Positions 16,551 to 24,530 of a DNA stretch of 64,000 nt are shown piece by piece. This stretch comes from JANQIO01 sp038746745 (lineage in GTDB: Bacteria; Pseudomonadota; Gammaproteobacteria; Pseudomonadales; Halieaceae). The notes under the pieces are model-generated. The model saw only the letters and a list, made by a program, of their open reading frames with translations, searched no databases and had not been told where the DNA came from. Numbering within the stretch: the stretch's first letter is position 1; every line of letters begins with the position of its first letter. Made by a program: the position numbers and the translations under genes. Location: the NCBI GenBank assembly GCA_038746745.1, contig JBCDKJ010000005.1, forward strand, positions 36,882 to 100,881. The letters run 5' to 3'.

Positions 16551-18248
16551 CTAGCGCAGCCTCTTGGTCAGGTCGACAACGCGGCTGAGCTCTTCAACCG
16601 TGGTGATGCCATCGAGTATCAGCCTAACGCCGTCGTCCGCCATGTTTCTAAAGCCACTGGCACGGGCGTGAGCCTCCAACTGCCCCAGGGTCGCACCCTC
16701 GCCAATTAGCTCATTGAACCCTTCATCAACAGAAAGCACTTCAATAACGAGTCGACGGCCGCGATAGCCCAGCCCGTTACAATGCTCGCAGCCAACGGCA
16801 TCGTAGACTGTCGCAGGCTCTGAAATGCCCAGAATCACCTGCTCATACTCTTCAGTCTGGCGCGGGGATTTGCAATGCGGACACAGCGCACGCACCAGTC
16901 GCTGCCCGATAACGCCAATGATATTGCCCGACATGATGTCGGGTTTAACGCCGATATCGCTAAGGCGCGGAATCGCGCCCAGAGCTGAATTCGTGTGCAG
17001 CGTAGTAAACACCTGGTGACCCGTCATGGCCGCGCGAAAGGCCATTTCGGCGGTTTCAGCGTCACGCACCTCACCCACCAGAATAATGTCGGGGTCTTGT
17101 CGCATCAGTGAGCGTATGCCGCTTGCAAACGTCATCTTTGAGGCCTCGCCAATGGAGGTTTGGCGGACTAAGTCCATCGGGTACTCCACCGGATCTTCCA
17201 GAGTCATGATGTTGACCTCGATGGAGCGCCGGAAGGCGAGCATGGAATACAGGGTGGTGGTTTTACCGCTGCCTGTAGGTCCGGTCACCAGAATGATGCC
17301 CTCGGGTCGGCTCATCAGGAGCTTAAGCTGGGCCAGCGTGTCATCGTGAAGCTTGTAGTCTTCCAGGGGAACGATGCCGCGTGCACGATCAAGCACCCGC
17401 AACACTACGTTTTCGCCATAGGTAGTGGGCTGTACTGACACCCTGAAGTCCACCAAACGCCCCGCGACTTTCAGGCTAATGCGACCGTCCTGCGGAGATC
17501 TGGATTCAGCGATGTTCAGATTCGCCATGACTTTCAGCCGCACCGCCATCGCGGCCCAATAGTCTTTATGCAAGCTTCGAATCTGCTGCATGACACCATC
17601 GATGCGATAGCGCAATCGCAGGAAGCCAGACTCCGGCTCAAAGTGGATATCGGACGCATCGCGTTTGACCGCGTCGGTAAGAATAGAATCTACCAGGCGC
17701 ACCATGGGCTGGCTGTATTCACTGTCGCCGCCCTCAAGACTCTGATAGTCGACCTCACCGGTCTCTATCTCACGCAGAATGCCATCAACAGACATCTCGT
17801 AGCCGTAGAAGCTATCGATGCTTTGCTCAATCTCAGCTTCGGTAGCAAGCATGGGCTCAACGTCAACACCCTGAGGCACGCCGGCACGTACGCGATCCAG
17901 CAGCATCACGTCGCTGGTGTCTGTCATGGCAAGCAGCAACAGACCCTCGTTGGGATCATAGGACACCGGCAGCACGCTGTATCTTTGCGCAGTCGCTTTG
18001 CTGATCATGGCGAGGGCGTCGGAGTCTGGTAGCACCGTTGAAAGGTCGACGCTGCTGCCGCCGGTAATCTCACTGATCATGTCGCGCATGATCGCTTCGG
18101 AGACAAAGCCCAGCTCCACCAGCGACTGGCCAAGCAGCTTGCCGGTCTTCTTCTGCTCCGTCAGCGCGATCATGACCTGATCTTCGGTGATCAGGCCTTT
18201 TTCAACCAGGCGTTCGCCGAGTCGCTTCTTGGGAGGATTTCCACTCAC
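16551..18248 (-). CDS. mshE: MshE, pilus extension ATPase with c-di-GMP-type MshEN domain
   Basis: 565-residue GspE/PilB-type ATPase. The N-terminal MshEN domain has two tandem motifs of the RLG..L...G pattern at residues 9-32 and 38-61, with Arg9, Leu10 and Gln32 at the positions known to bind c-di-GMP in V. cholerae MshE. Walker A GPTGSGKT is at 323-330, the Asp box around 350-353, Walker B DIILVGEVRD at 387-396, and the His box near HTNSA. A CPHC/CEHC zinc-type tetracysteine lies near 456-492. It powers pilus extension in the cytosol. Start GTG 18248 overlaps the mshN stop as GTGA. Confidence 0.94.
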   Translation of the reverse strand: MSGNPPKKRLGERLVEKGLITEDQVMIALTEQKKTGKLLGQSLVELGFVSEAIMRDMISEITGGSSVDLSTVLPDSDALAMISKATAQRYSVLPVSYDPNEGLLLLAMTDTSDVMLLDRVRAGVPQGVDVEPMLATEAEIEQSIDSFYGYEMSVDGILREIETGEVDYQSLEGGDSEYSQPMVRLVDSILTDAVKRDASDIHFEPESGFLRLRYRIDGVMQQIRSLHKDYWAAMAVRLKVMANLNIAESRSPQDGRISLKVAGRLVDFRVSVQPTTYGENVVLRVLDRARGIVPLEDYKLHDDTLAQLKLLMSRPEGIILVTGPTGSGKTTTLYSMLAFRRSIEVNIMTLEDPVEYPMDLVRQTSIGEASKMTFASGIRSLMRQDPDIILVGEVRDAETAEMAFRAAMTGHQVFTTLHTNSALGAIPRLSDIGVKPDIMSGNIIGVIGQRLVRALCPHCKSPRQTEEYEQVILGISEPATVYDAVGCEHCNGLGYRGRRLVIEVLSVDEGFNELIGEGATLGQLEAHARASGFRNMADDGVRLILDGITTVEELSRVVDLTKRLR

Positions 18249-20092
18249 TGTGCGTTGGCCTCAAGTTGTCCGATGCGGCGGCGCGCCCTTCCCAGGTCAA
18301 ACTGCACTGGCGCCGATGCGGCCAGGGCCACAGCGTCCCGATACTGCAACAGCGCCTGGTCAGGCTTGCGAATGTGTTCAAGGGCAACCGCAAGGTTGTA
18401 GGCGTAATCCGGGTTATCGCGCTCGCGTGCTCGCGCATCAAAAAACGCCTGTTGCGCCGCGGGCCAGTCCTGTTCTGCTGCATACATGGAGCCCAGCAGA
18501 AAATGCAGGTAGGCCTGCTCAGGGTTTGCTTCGAGCAACAGTTTCAGCTCGCTTTTCAGCTCGGGATCAGCAGCGCCCTGACCCGCCAGCGACAACAGCC
18601 CGGCGCGCGCGTAGCTATCCTGGCTGTCATCCGCCAGTCGGCGTCGGTAGAGGGTTAACGCGTCCTGTAACCGGCCTTGCTGCACAGCAATCGAGGCAGC
18701 ACCCAGCAGTGCGTCACGCTGACGAGGCTCCCTCGCCAGGACTGCCATATAGAGTTCGTCGGCGCGCTGTAAATTTCCAGCGCGGTAGGCGCGAAACGCC
18801 TGGTTTATCTGCTGCGCCAGAGCCTGTGGCGTTTGGCGTCGCTCGATCAGCAGGCGCGGCGTGGTAACTTCTGCCGTCAGCGCTTGCGCGTTACCCCGCA
18901 TTTCTAGTGTCTCTGCCTGGTCTTCGGGCGCGGCTCCTGACACATCGCCAGCCCGCATCATCTCACTGGCAGTAGAGGGGACGGTGGCACTGGCGTCTGC
19001 AGTGCTGATGCCTGTTCCGCTAGTGACTGCAGCAGCACCCGAACCCGGTTCTTTTGCCGCGATATTCTCCGAGACGTTCGTCGTGACATTCGCCGGCACA
19101 ACCTGCTCAATACTTCGCTCTGTCGACTCCGCAGCATCCACGGCGTCGGCTGCGAGCTGCGCCGCTGGTAGCGCCGCCAGAGGAGAATCATCGTTACGGG
19201 ACAATACATAGTAGTAGAGTCCGATAGCGCTAACTGCGGTCAGCGTCAGCGCTGCATACATTAAAGCGCCGCGCCGATGATTTTCCTTGTCGACCTGGCG
19301 GGTTCGCTGCATGAGCTGCAGCAATGCCTGGCGCTGCGCCTCGCGTTTGGCGATGGCCTCCGCCTCCGCTTCAAGTCGAGCACGCGGGCTGCGGACCTGT
19401 AACAGTCCATCGTCATCAACGTCGGCCTCGATATCGTCTTCATCATCAAGGCCTGGCGCTGCGCTATCAGCGGACTCCGAATGCAGATCAAGATCAAGGT
19501 CTTCATCCGGCACGGGGTCAGAGGCGGCTGAATCTGCCGCGCCATCCGGCAGTGACAGATCGTCAAAGGCCGGCACCACCGCGGACTCGGTAGTTGCGGT
19601 GACTCGCTCGGTAAATGCCGGCGGATCATCATAGGCCGATGTGGTATCGGAGACTTTGGGTTCGGTAGCGTCTGCTGCAGCGCCCCCGGCGTCCAATGAG
19701 GGCTTTTCAGATTGAGCTGAAGGCTCTTTAGGTTGAGCTGAAGGCTCTTCTCCTGTAGCTGAAGGTTCTTTAGGGCTAACTGAAGGCTCTTTGCCTTGCG
19801 CTGAGGGCTCTTCCCCAGACTGTGGATCAGGTGTTGCCGGCGCCGGTTCTGGGTGATCCAGCTCATCGGGAAGCTCGATACGGCCGGCGGTGCTTTTCGC
19901 CGCCTGCTGCCTGGAAAGGTATTCCGCTGCCGCAGTGGACGCTGCCGCAGTGGGAGCTGCCGCAGTGGAAGCTGCCGCAGTGGGAGCCGCCCCAGTGGGC
20001 TCTTCTGGGGCAGACGTATCCTCTGACGCCTCCTCTCCACGGCTGCGCTTCTCCAGCGCGGCTTTTTTCAGGGCTTCCAACAACAGGCTCAT
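18245..20092 (-). CDS. mshN: MshN-like TPR protein with tandem-repeat N-terminal region
   Basis: 615 residues. The N-terminus MSLLLEALKKAALEKR is typical of MshN/GspB-like proteins. It is followed by a long acidic, repeat-rich cytosolic stretch, one transmembrane helix at about 276-298 (LMYAALTLTAVSAIGLYYYV) and periplasmic TPR repeats from about 430 to the end. MshN-type proteins help build or position the secretin. ATG 20092 lies 10 bases after the mshL stop; the in-frame ATG at 20146 would lie inside mshL. Two DNA minisatellites sit in the 5' part (see separate entries). Confidence 0.85.
   Translation of the reverse strand: MSLLLEALKKAALEKRSRGEEASEDTSAPEEPTGAAPTAAASTAAAPTAAASTAAAEYLSRQQAAKSTAGRIELPDELDHPEPAPATPDPQSGEEPSAQGKEPSVSPKEPSATGEEPSAQPKEPSAQSEKPSLDAGGAAADATEPKVSDTTSAYDDPPAFTERVTATTESAVVPAFDDLSLPDGAADSAASDPVPDEDLDLDLHSESADSAAPGLDDEDDIEADVDDDGLLQVRSPRARLEAEAEAIAKREAQRQALLQLMQRTRQVDKENHRRGALMYAALTLTAVSAIGLYYYVLSRNDDSPLAALPAAQLAADAVDAAESTERSIEQVVPANVTTNVSENIAAKEPGSGAAAVTSGTGISTADASATVPSTASEMMRAGDVSGAAPEDQAETLEMRGNAQALTAEVTTPRLLIERRQTPQALAQQINQAFRAYRAGNLQRADELYMAVLAREPRQRDALLGAASIAVQQGRLQDALTLYRRRLADDSQDSYARAGLLSLAGQGAADPELKSELKLLLEANPEQAYLHFLLGSMYAAEQDWPAAQQAFFDARARERDNPDYAYNLAVALEHIRKPDQALLQYRDAVALAASAPVQFDLGRARRRIGQLEANAQ
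19692..19815 (-). repeat. 21-base tandem repeat encoding an EPS heptad
   Basis: Six degenerate 21-base units in the mshN-like gene encode the heptads EPSAQGK, EPSVSPK, EPSATGE, EPSAQPK, EPSAQSE and KPSLDAG. Unit length is a multiple of 3, so copy-number changes keep the frame. Confidence 0.85.
19926..20000 (-). repeat. 15-base tandem repeat (minisatellite)
   Basis: Five adjacent 15-base units, the first four nearly identical (GCTGCCGCAGTGG plus two variable bases on the + strand) and the fifth degenerate. In the mshN-like frame they encode the 5-residue repeat T-A-A-A-S/P near residues 30-55. Confidence 0.9.
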
Positions 20093-20102
20093 TTTCGCGT
20101 AC

Positions 20103-21734
20103 TCAGCGCTGGGCGGATTCCGGCAGGTAACGGCGGAAATCTTCAAAATCGCCTTCCAGAGAGGGCGATGTAATCACTCTGGGCTGGATGAAAATCACCA
20201 GCTCTGTTTTCTCTGTTCTATCATCATCGAAACGAAAGGCTGGGCCAATCAGAGGCAGCGACCCCAACAGCGGGACGCCCTGAGAATTGCGCTGAATCTC
20301 ATCCTGCATGAGACCACCAATAACCGCGATACTGCCACTGGGCACCTTCAACACGGATTCCACTTCGCGCACCTGAATCACAGGGATCTCGCTCACCACG
20401 TCCTCTTCAGCGAGGGCGGGGTTCGGGTCCTGGGCAAAGTCAATCACGCGGGAAATTGTGGGCCGAACGTTCAGCGTTACCTGATCCAGGTCATCCACAA
20501 AAGGCGTGACTGACATCACAAAGCCCACGGGTACGGTAAACACCTCTGTTTCAAAGGTGGTGAGCCGGCCCTGACCGACGGTATTCGCCGTGTTATCAAT
20601 ATTGACCTCGATCGTGAAGTAAACGATGTTGTCGACCACTTTCAAAATCGCGGTCTGGTTATTCATCGCCATCACCTTAGGGCTTGAAACAACGCTGACA
20701 TCGCCAAACGTTTCCAGTGCAGTAAGCGTCGCCGACAGCGTGTCGTTGGGATTGATATTAGTCACGTTAAACACAAAGCTGGGAGGGCTTTGCAACGCCT
20801 CACTGACCAGCGTTTGATTCACCCCAATCCCACTATTGCCCTCGTCTTGCAGCAGCGTCCAGTCGATGCCCGCCTGATAGCTGTCGGACAACACCACCTC
20901 GGCAACGGTAGCTTCAATCAATACTTGCTTGCCAACGCTGGCCTGTACGGCGTCAACAAACCGCTGGATAGTTGCATGCTGACGCTGGGTTGCTCGCACG
21001 GCCAATATTCCGCTTTCGCGATTCACAACAATATTGGGGTTAACAAAGTCGGGGGACTGCTGCTCTTCTGTAAGCGTCCCTTCCATGAGGATCGCGTTGA
21101 TGTTCTGCGTCAATGATGTCCAGAAGTCATAGTCAGAGTTGATGCGCACCATGGTGTTGGAGCTGTTGCCCGCCGCCGCCTCGTCCATGGCCATCATGCC
21201 CGCGCCACCTGAATTGCCGATTTCGTTAGCGCCGGCGGACTGAATTTGGGTGGCGACCGCTACCGAGCCCGAGCTGGACCGCCGCATGTTCAGCACGTCG
21301 AGTTTATAGCTGCGCAAATAAGGTGCATCTTTTTGCACGCGCAGGGTATTGCCCGACAGGTCGTAAACCAGATCAGCCGACTCCGCAATGCGATCAAGCA
21401 CGGCGGTCAGGGGCTGATCTACAGCATTCATTGTGATAGTGGCATCGATGTCGCCATCTACGTCCAGATTGAGTTCGGAGTCCCGCGCCAGCGAGAACAG
21501 CAGCTCGGTGACCGGCACGTCGTATACCACGACGGTATGCACCGTTTCCTCTTCCGCCAGGTCAGGCACCGGTACGGCGGGAGCTACCGACACCGGCGGC
21601 GGGATATCCTCCGCCGGGCTCACCAACTCGGTAGCTGGCTGCACGTGGCCGCTGGAAAGCTCGGGTTTATCCCGCAGACTTTCGCAGGCTGGCAGCAGCG
21701 CCAGCACTATGAGGCAGGCAAGAAGTCGGGTCAT
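20103..21734 (-). CDS. mshL: MshL, outer-membrane secretin of the MSHA-like pilus
   Basis: 543-residue secretin lipoprotein. The signal peptide ends in the lipobox LLPAC with Cys17. A short STN-like domain is near 75-130 (VPVTELLFSLARDSELNLDV). The secretin domain covers about 290-535, with VSSPKVMAMNNQTAILKVVD and the strongly conserved SGSIAVIGGLMQDE followed by GVPLLGSLPLIG. It forms the outer-membrane pore through which the pilus passes. ATG 21734 overlaps the mshM stop as ATGA. Compared with Vibrio msh loci, mshM here comes before mshL rather than after it. Confidence 0.94.
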   Translation of the reverse strand: MTRLLACLIVLALLPACESLRDKPELSSGHVQPATELVSPAEDIPPPVSVAPAVPVPDLAEEETVHTVVVYDVPVTELLFSLARDSELNLDVDGDIDATITMNAVDQPLTAVLDRIAESADLVYDLSGNTLRVQKDAPYLRSYKLDVLNMRRSSSGSVAVATQIQSAGANEIGNSGGAGMMAMDEAAAGNSSNTMVRINSDYDFWTSLTQNINAILMEGTLTEEQQSPDFVNPNIVVNRESGILAVRATQRQHATIQRFVDAVQASVGKQVLIEATVAEVVLSDSYQAGIDWTLLQDEGNSGIGVNQTLVSEALQSPPSFVFNVTNINPNDTLSATLTALETFGDVSVVSSPKVMAMNNQTAILKVVDNIVYFTIEVNIDNTANTVGQGRLTTFETEVFTVPVGFVMSVTPFVDDLDQVTLNVRPTISRVIDFAQDPNPALAEEDVVSEIPVIQVREVESVLKVPSGSIAVIGGLMQDEIQRNSQGVPLLGSLPLIGPAFRFDDDRTEKTELVIFIQPRVITSPSLEGDFEDFRRYLPESAQR

Positions 21735-22711
21735 GTTTGGCTCTCCATTGGCGGCACAGTGTGGGCGTTTATCGACAGCCCCACATCGGTATATTGCTGC
21801 ACTGCGAAGTCTGTGTACGATTTTTCAAAGCCATCGCTAACACCTCCCAGCAGCGCCAGATATAGCGCCACCGCAGGCCAGGGCAACCAGCTCCAGCGTG
21901 AGCGGCGGTATTGACTGTCGCGAGCGGCGCTGCGCACGTCTCTGGGATTAAGCGTGTGGCGTCCATGGGTAAAGGCTGCCAACAGCGCTTTGTCGGCCAG
22001 AATATTAATACGCCTGGCCAGGCCGTGGGAGTAATCAGCAATCACCTTTGCGACCTGCCGCGAGAACAGATCCGGACCGGTATAGCCACAGCTACGCATA
22101 CGATAATTAAGGTAAGCCTGAATGTCGTCGAGCTTGAGAGGGTCGAGATACAGGCTGTGGGTGATGCGCTCACGTAGCTGACGAATGCGCGGCTCCGCCA
22201 GCTTACCGTCTAATTCCGGCTGACCGAACAGCACTAGCTGCAACAGCTTGTGTTCGTCTGTTTCGAGATTGGTAAGAAGACGTATCTCTTCCAGCGTATC
22301 CAGCGGCATCTCTTGCGCTTCTTCGACCAGAACGACCACCTGCCTGCCGCGACCGTGGCGATTCAGCAGGTGCTCGTGCAGTCGTCGCATCACGATAAGC
22401 TTGTCGGTCTTCGCTGGCACCGCCAGACCCAGCTCGCGGGAAATTTCGTGCAAGGTCTGTGCGGGTGACAGACTCGGGTGAGCCAGGTACACCCAATCGA
22501 CCGCATCACCCAGCCGAACTGGCAGCATGCGACACAGCATTGTTTTGCCGCTGCCGACCTCTCCCACCACCTTGATAATGCCTTCGCCCTGAGCAATGGC
22601 GTAACAGAGCGCGTGCAGAGTGGCACCCCGGTCGTTACCTTCAAAGAAAACATTGGTGTCCGGCGTAATGCGGAAGGGAGGCTTTTCGAGGCCGAAATAT
22701 TCGAGATACAT
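21731..22711 (-). CDS. mshM: MshM, ExeA-type AAA ATPase
   Basis: 326 residues. N-terminal MYLEYFGLEKPPFRITPDT is the ExeA/MshM hallmark. Walker A GEVGSGKT is at 50-57 and Walker B VVVLVEEAQ at about 125-133, followed by RLLTNLETDEHKLLQLVLFG and the C-terminal lid. A single hydrophobic helix (WLPWPAVALYLALLGGV) is near 277-294 with a short tail. In type II systems ExeA with ExeB helps the secretin cross peptidoglycan, so MshM with MshN probably does this here. First gene of the pilus locus; its promoter must be in the 232-base gap before the symporter gene. Confidence 0.92.
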   Translation of the reverse strand: MYLEYFGLEKPPFRITPDTNVFFEGNDRGATLHALCYAIAQGEGIIKVVGEVGSGKTMLCRMLPVRLGDAVDWVYLAHPSLSPAQTLHEISRELGLAVPAKTDKLIVMRRLHEHLLNRHGRGRQVVVLVEEAQEMPLDTLEEIRLLTNLETDEHKLLQLVLFGQPELDGKLAEPRIRQLRERITHSLYLDPLKLDDIQAYLNYRMRSCGYTGPDLFSRQVAKVIADYSHGLARRINILADKALLAAFTHGRHTLNPRDVRSAARDSQYRRSRWSWLPWPAVALYLALLGGVSDGFEKSYTDFAVQQYTDVGLSINAHTVPPMESQT

Positions 22712-22782
22712 CGCGTTTTCAGGATGCCCGGCACATCGTATTTTCTATCCGCCTGTGTTGCCACGGCGCTCTTTCTGGTTCA

Positions 22783-22811
22783 TTGAAGTGTATGGAAGTT
22801 ACCCATAAATT
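22783..22811 (+). promoter_or_regulatory. candidate sigma-70 promoter before the symporter gene
   Basis: TTGAAG and TAAATT separated by exactly 17 bases on the + strand, about 130 bases before the symporter start, in the divergent gap 22712-22943. Four of six bases match at each hexamer, so this is only a candidate. Confidence 0.35.
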
Positions 22812-22943
22812 GCACCCGTAAAAGCCTGCATCCCGGACCGCAAAAGATACGCTTGAACCTGCACCCTGAGCGGGTGACGAAACGCTACCTGTCACAGTAT
22901 GCTGCCAGCATGAATTCCGCGTACAACGGCGAGACGAGCGGCA

Positions 22944-24506
22944 GTGAGTGAACTCGATTGGTGGGTAATAGGGGCTTACCTGGCCGGCATGCTGTTGCTC
23001 GCCATCTATCTTGGGCGCAGCCAGCAGTCACGCAAGGACTACTATCTTGGCGCCAACCAGTTACCCGGCTGGGCTTTGGCAACATCAATCATTGCTACGC
23101 AGTGTTCAACCAACAGCCTGCTTGGCGCTCCTGCTTTTGTCGGTTTTGTCCTCGGCGGTGGTCTGCTATGGCTGCAGTACGAGCTGGCAGTGCCTCTCGC
23201 TATGCTGGCCCTGTGCGTGCTGTTTATCCCCATACGCCATAGCGGCGTGATATCCATCTACGCCTTCCTGGAGCAACGCCTGGGCGTATCCAGTCGGCTG
23301 CTGGCAAGCGCCTGCTTTCTGTTTTTCCGTGGCGTAGCCACCGGCGTTACCGTCTATGGCGTGGCGTCTGTGATCGGGCTGGTTACCGGCATCAGCTATA
23401 CGGCAGCAGTTCTCATTCTGATGGGTATCACCGTGGCCTACGATGCGTTGGGGGGCATGCGCGCCGTCGTTATTTCAGATGTGGTGCAGATGCTTCTTCT
23501 CACTGCAGCCGTCACTTTCACACTGATCAGTCTGGCAGACCCACTGGCGGCGCAATACGAAATGCTGGCCACACGCCGCGATACGCTGGTAAACGACTGG
23601 GGCATAACGGGCAGCGACTATGGTTTTTGGCCCATGTTGATAGGCGGCTTTTTCCTCTACGTTGCCTACTATGGCTGCGACCAGAGTCAGGCACAGCGCT
23701 TGCTGTCGGCCGGAAGCACGCAAGCAACCCGGCAGATTCTGGTGCTCAATGGAGTACTGCGTTTTCCGCTGGTGCTCGCCTACTGCATGCTTGGCCTGGG
23801 GCTGGCAGCGTACGCAACACAGCATGCGGACTTTATCGACGCACTGCCGCGCACCGCCGCCGATGAGCCCAACTACAACCTGGTATTTCCATCATTTGTT
23901 GCCAGGGAGTTCGCGCCGGGGCTGGCCGGCCTCGCGATCGTCGGCCTGTTTGCGGCAGCCATGTCATCTATCGACTCTGCTCTTAACAGCCTCTCTGCAA
24001 GCACCATCGAAGACTTCTTTGCGCGCTTCCGGCAGCCCAGCGAACGACAATTGTTTATCGGGTCAAAGCTGGCCACTGTTTTCTGGGGACTGTTTGCTGT
24101 GATGTTTTCCTATGCCGTGGAGCACATCGCACCCACGGTGCTGGAAGCCATTAATAAAGTTGGCTCTATGGCCAACGGACCGCTGCTGGCCCTGTTTGTT
24201 TGCGCAGTTTTCCGGCCTCGGGTAGGTGCGCTGGCCATTAATATCGGGTTTTGTCTTGGCATCACCACTAACCTGCTCGCCTGGTTGCTGCTGCCAGAAC
24301 TAAGCTGGTTGTGGTGGAATCCGCTGGGGTTTGTCGTCGCGCTGGGGACGGCGGCGCTGGCTGGCGGCCTGTTGAGATCAGCAATTGCCGAGCCACAGCC
24401 AGACCCTGATCGCATGTCTCTACCTCAGCCTGCGGGCTTGCAGCTCATCGGCATGGCAGGCCTGATACTGGTCATCTGCTTCTTTATGGATATCGATGCC
24501 AGCTGA
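22944..24506 (+). CDS. sodium:solute symporter family protein
   Basis: 520-residue polytopic inner-membrane transporter of the SSS family, with about 13 helices. The family start (WWVIGAYLAGMLLLAIYLGR; YYLGANQLPGWALATSIIAT) includes the conserved substrate/Na+ region around TQCSTNSLLGAPAF. The later Na2-site region GLFAAAMSSIDSALNSLS is also clear. The substrate cannot be inferred; the closest overall pattern is the SGLT/yidK-like group. Start GTG 22944 has no strong ribosome site, but no in-frame ATG is close. It ends 24 bases from the convergent RND gene. Confidence 0.9.
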   Translation: MSELDWWVIGAYLAGMLLLAIYLGRSQQSRKDYYLGANQLPGWALATSIIATQCSTNSLLGAPAFVGFVLGGGLLWLQYELAVPLAMLALCVLFIPIRHSGVISIYAFLEQRLGVSSRLLASACFLFFRGVATGVTVYGVASVIGLVTGISYTAAVLILMGITVAYDALGGMRAVVISDVVQMLLLTAAVTFTLISLADPLAAQYEMLATRRDTLVNDWGITGSDYGFWPMLIGGFFLYVAYYGCDQSQAQRLLSAGSTQATRQILVLNGVLRFPLVLAYCMLGLGLAAYATQHADFIDALPRTAADEPNYNLVFPSFVAREFAPGLAGLAIVGLFAAAMSSIDSALNSLSASTIEDFFARFRQPSERQLFIGSKLATVFWGLFAVMFSYAVEHIAPTVLEAINKVGSMANGPLLALFVCAVFRPRVGALAINIGFCLGITTNLLAWLLLPELSWLWWNPLGFVVALGTAALAGGLLRSAIAEPQPDPDRMSLPQPAGLQLIGMAGLILVICFFMDIDAS

Positions 24507-24530
24507 GCCCGTGCTTGTGGGTCAAGGACG

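Noticed and set aside
18187..18867. 226-residue open frame on the + strand
   Set aside because: Antisense to the TPR part of the mshN-like gene; Arg/Pro-rich without domain features.
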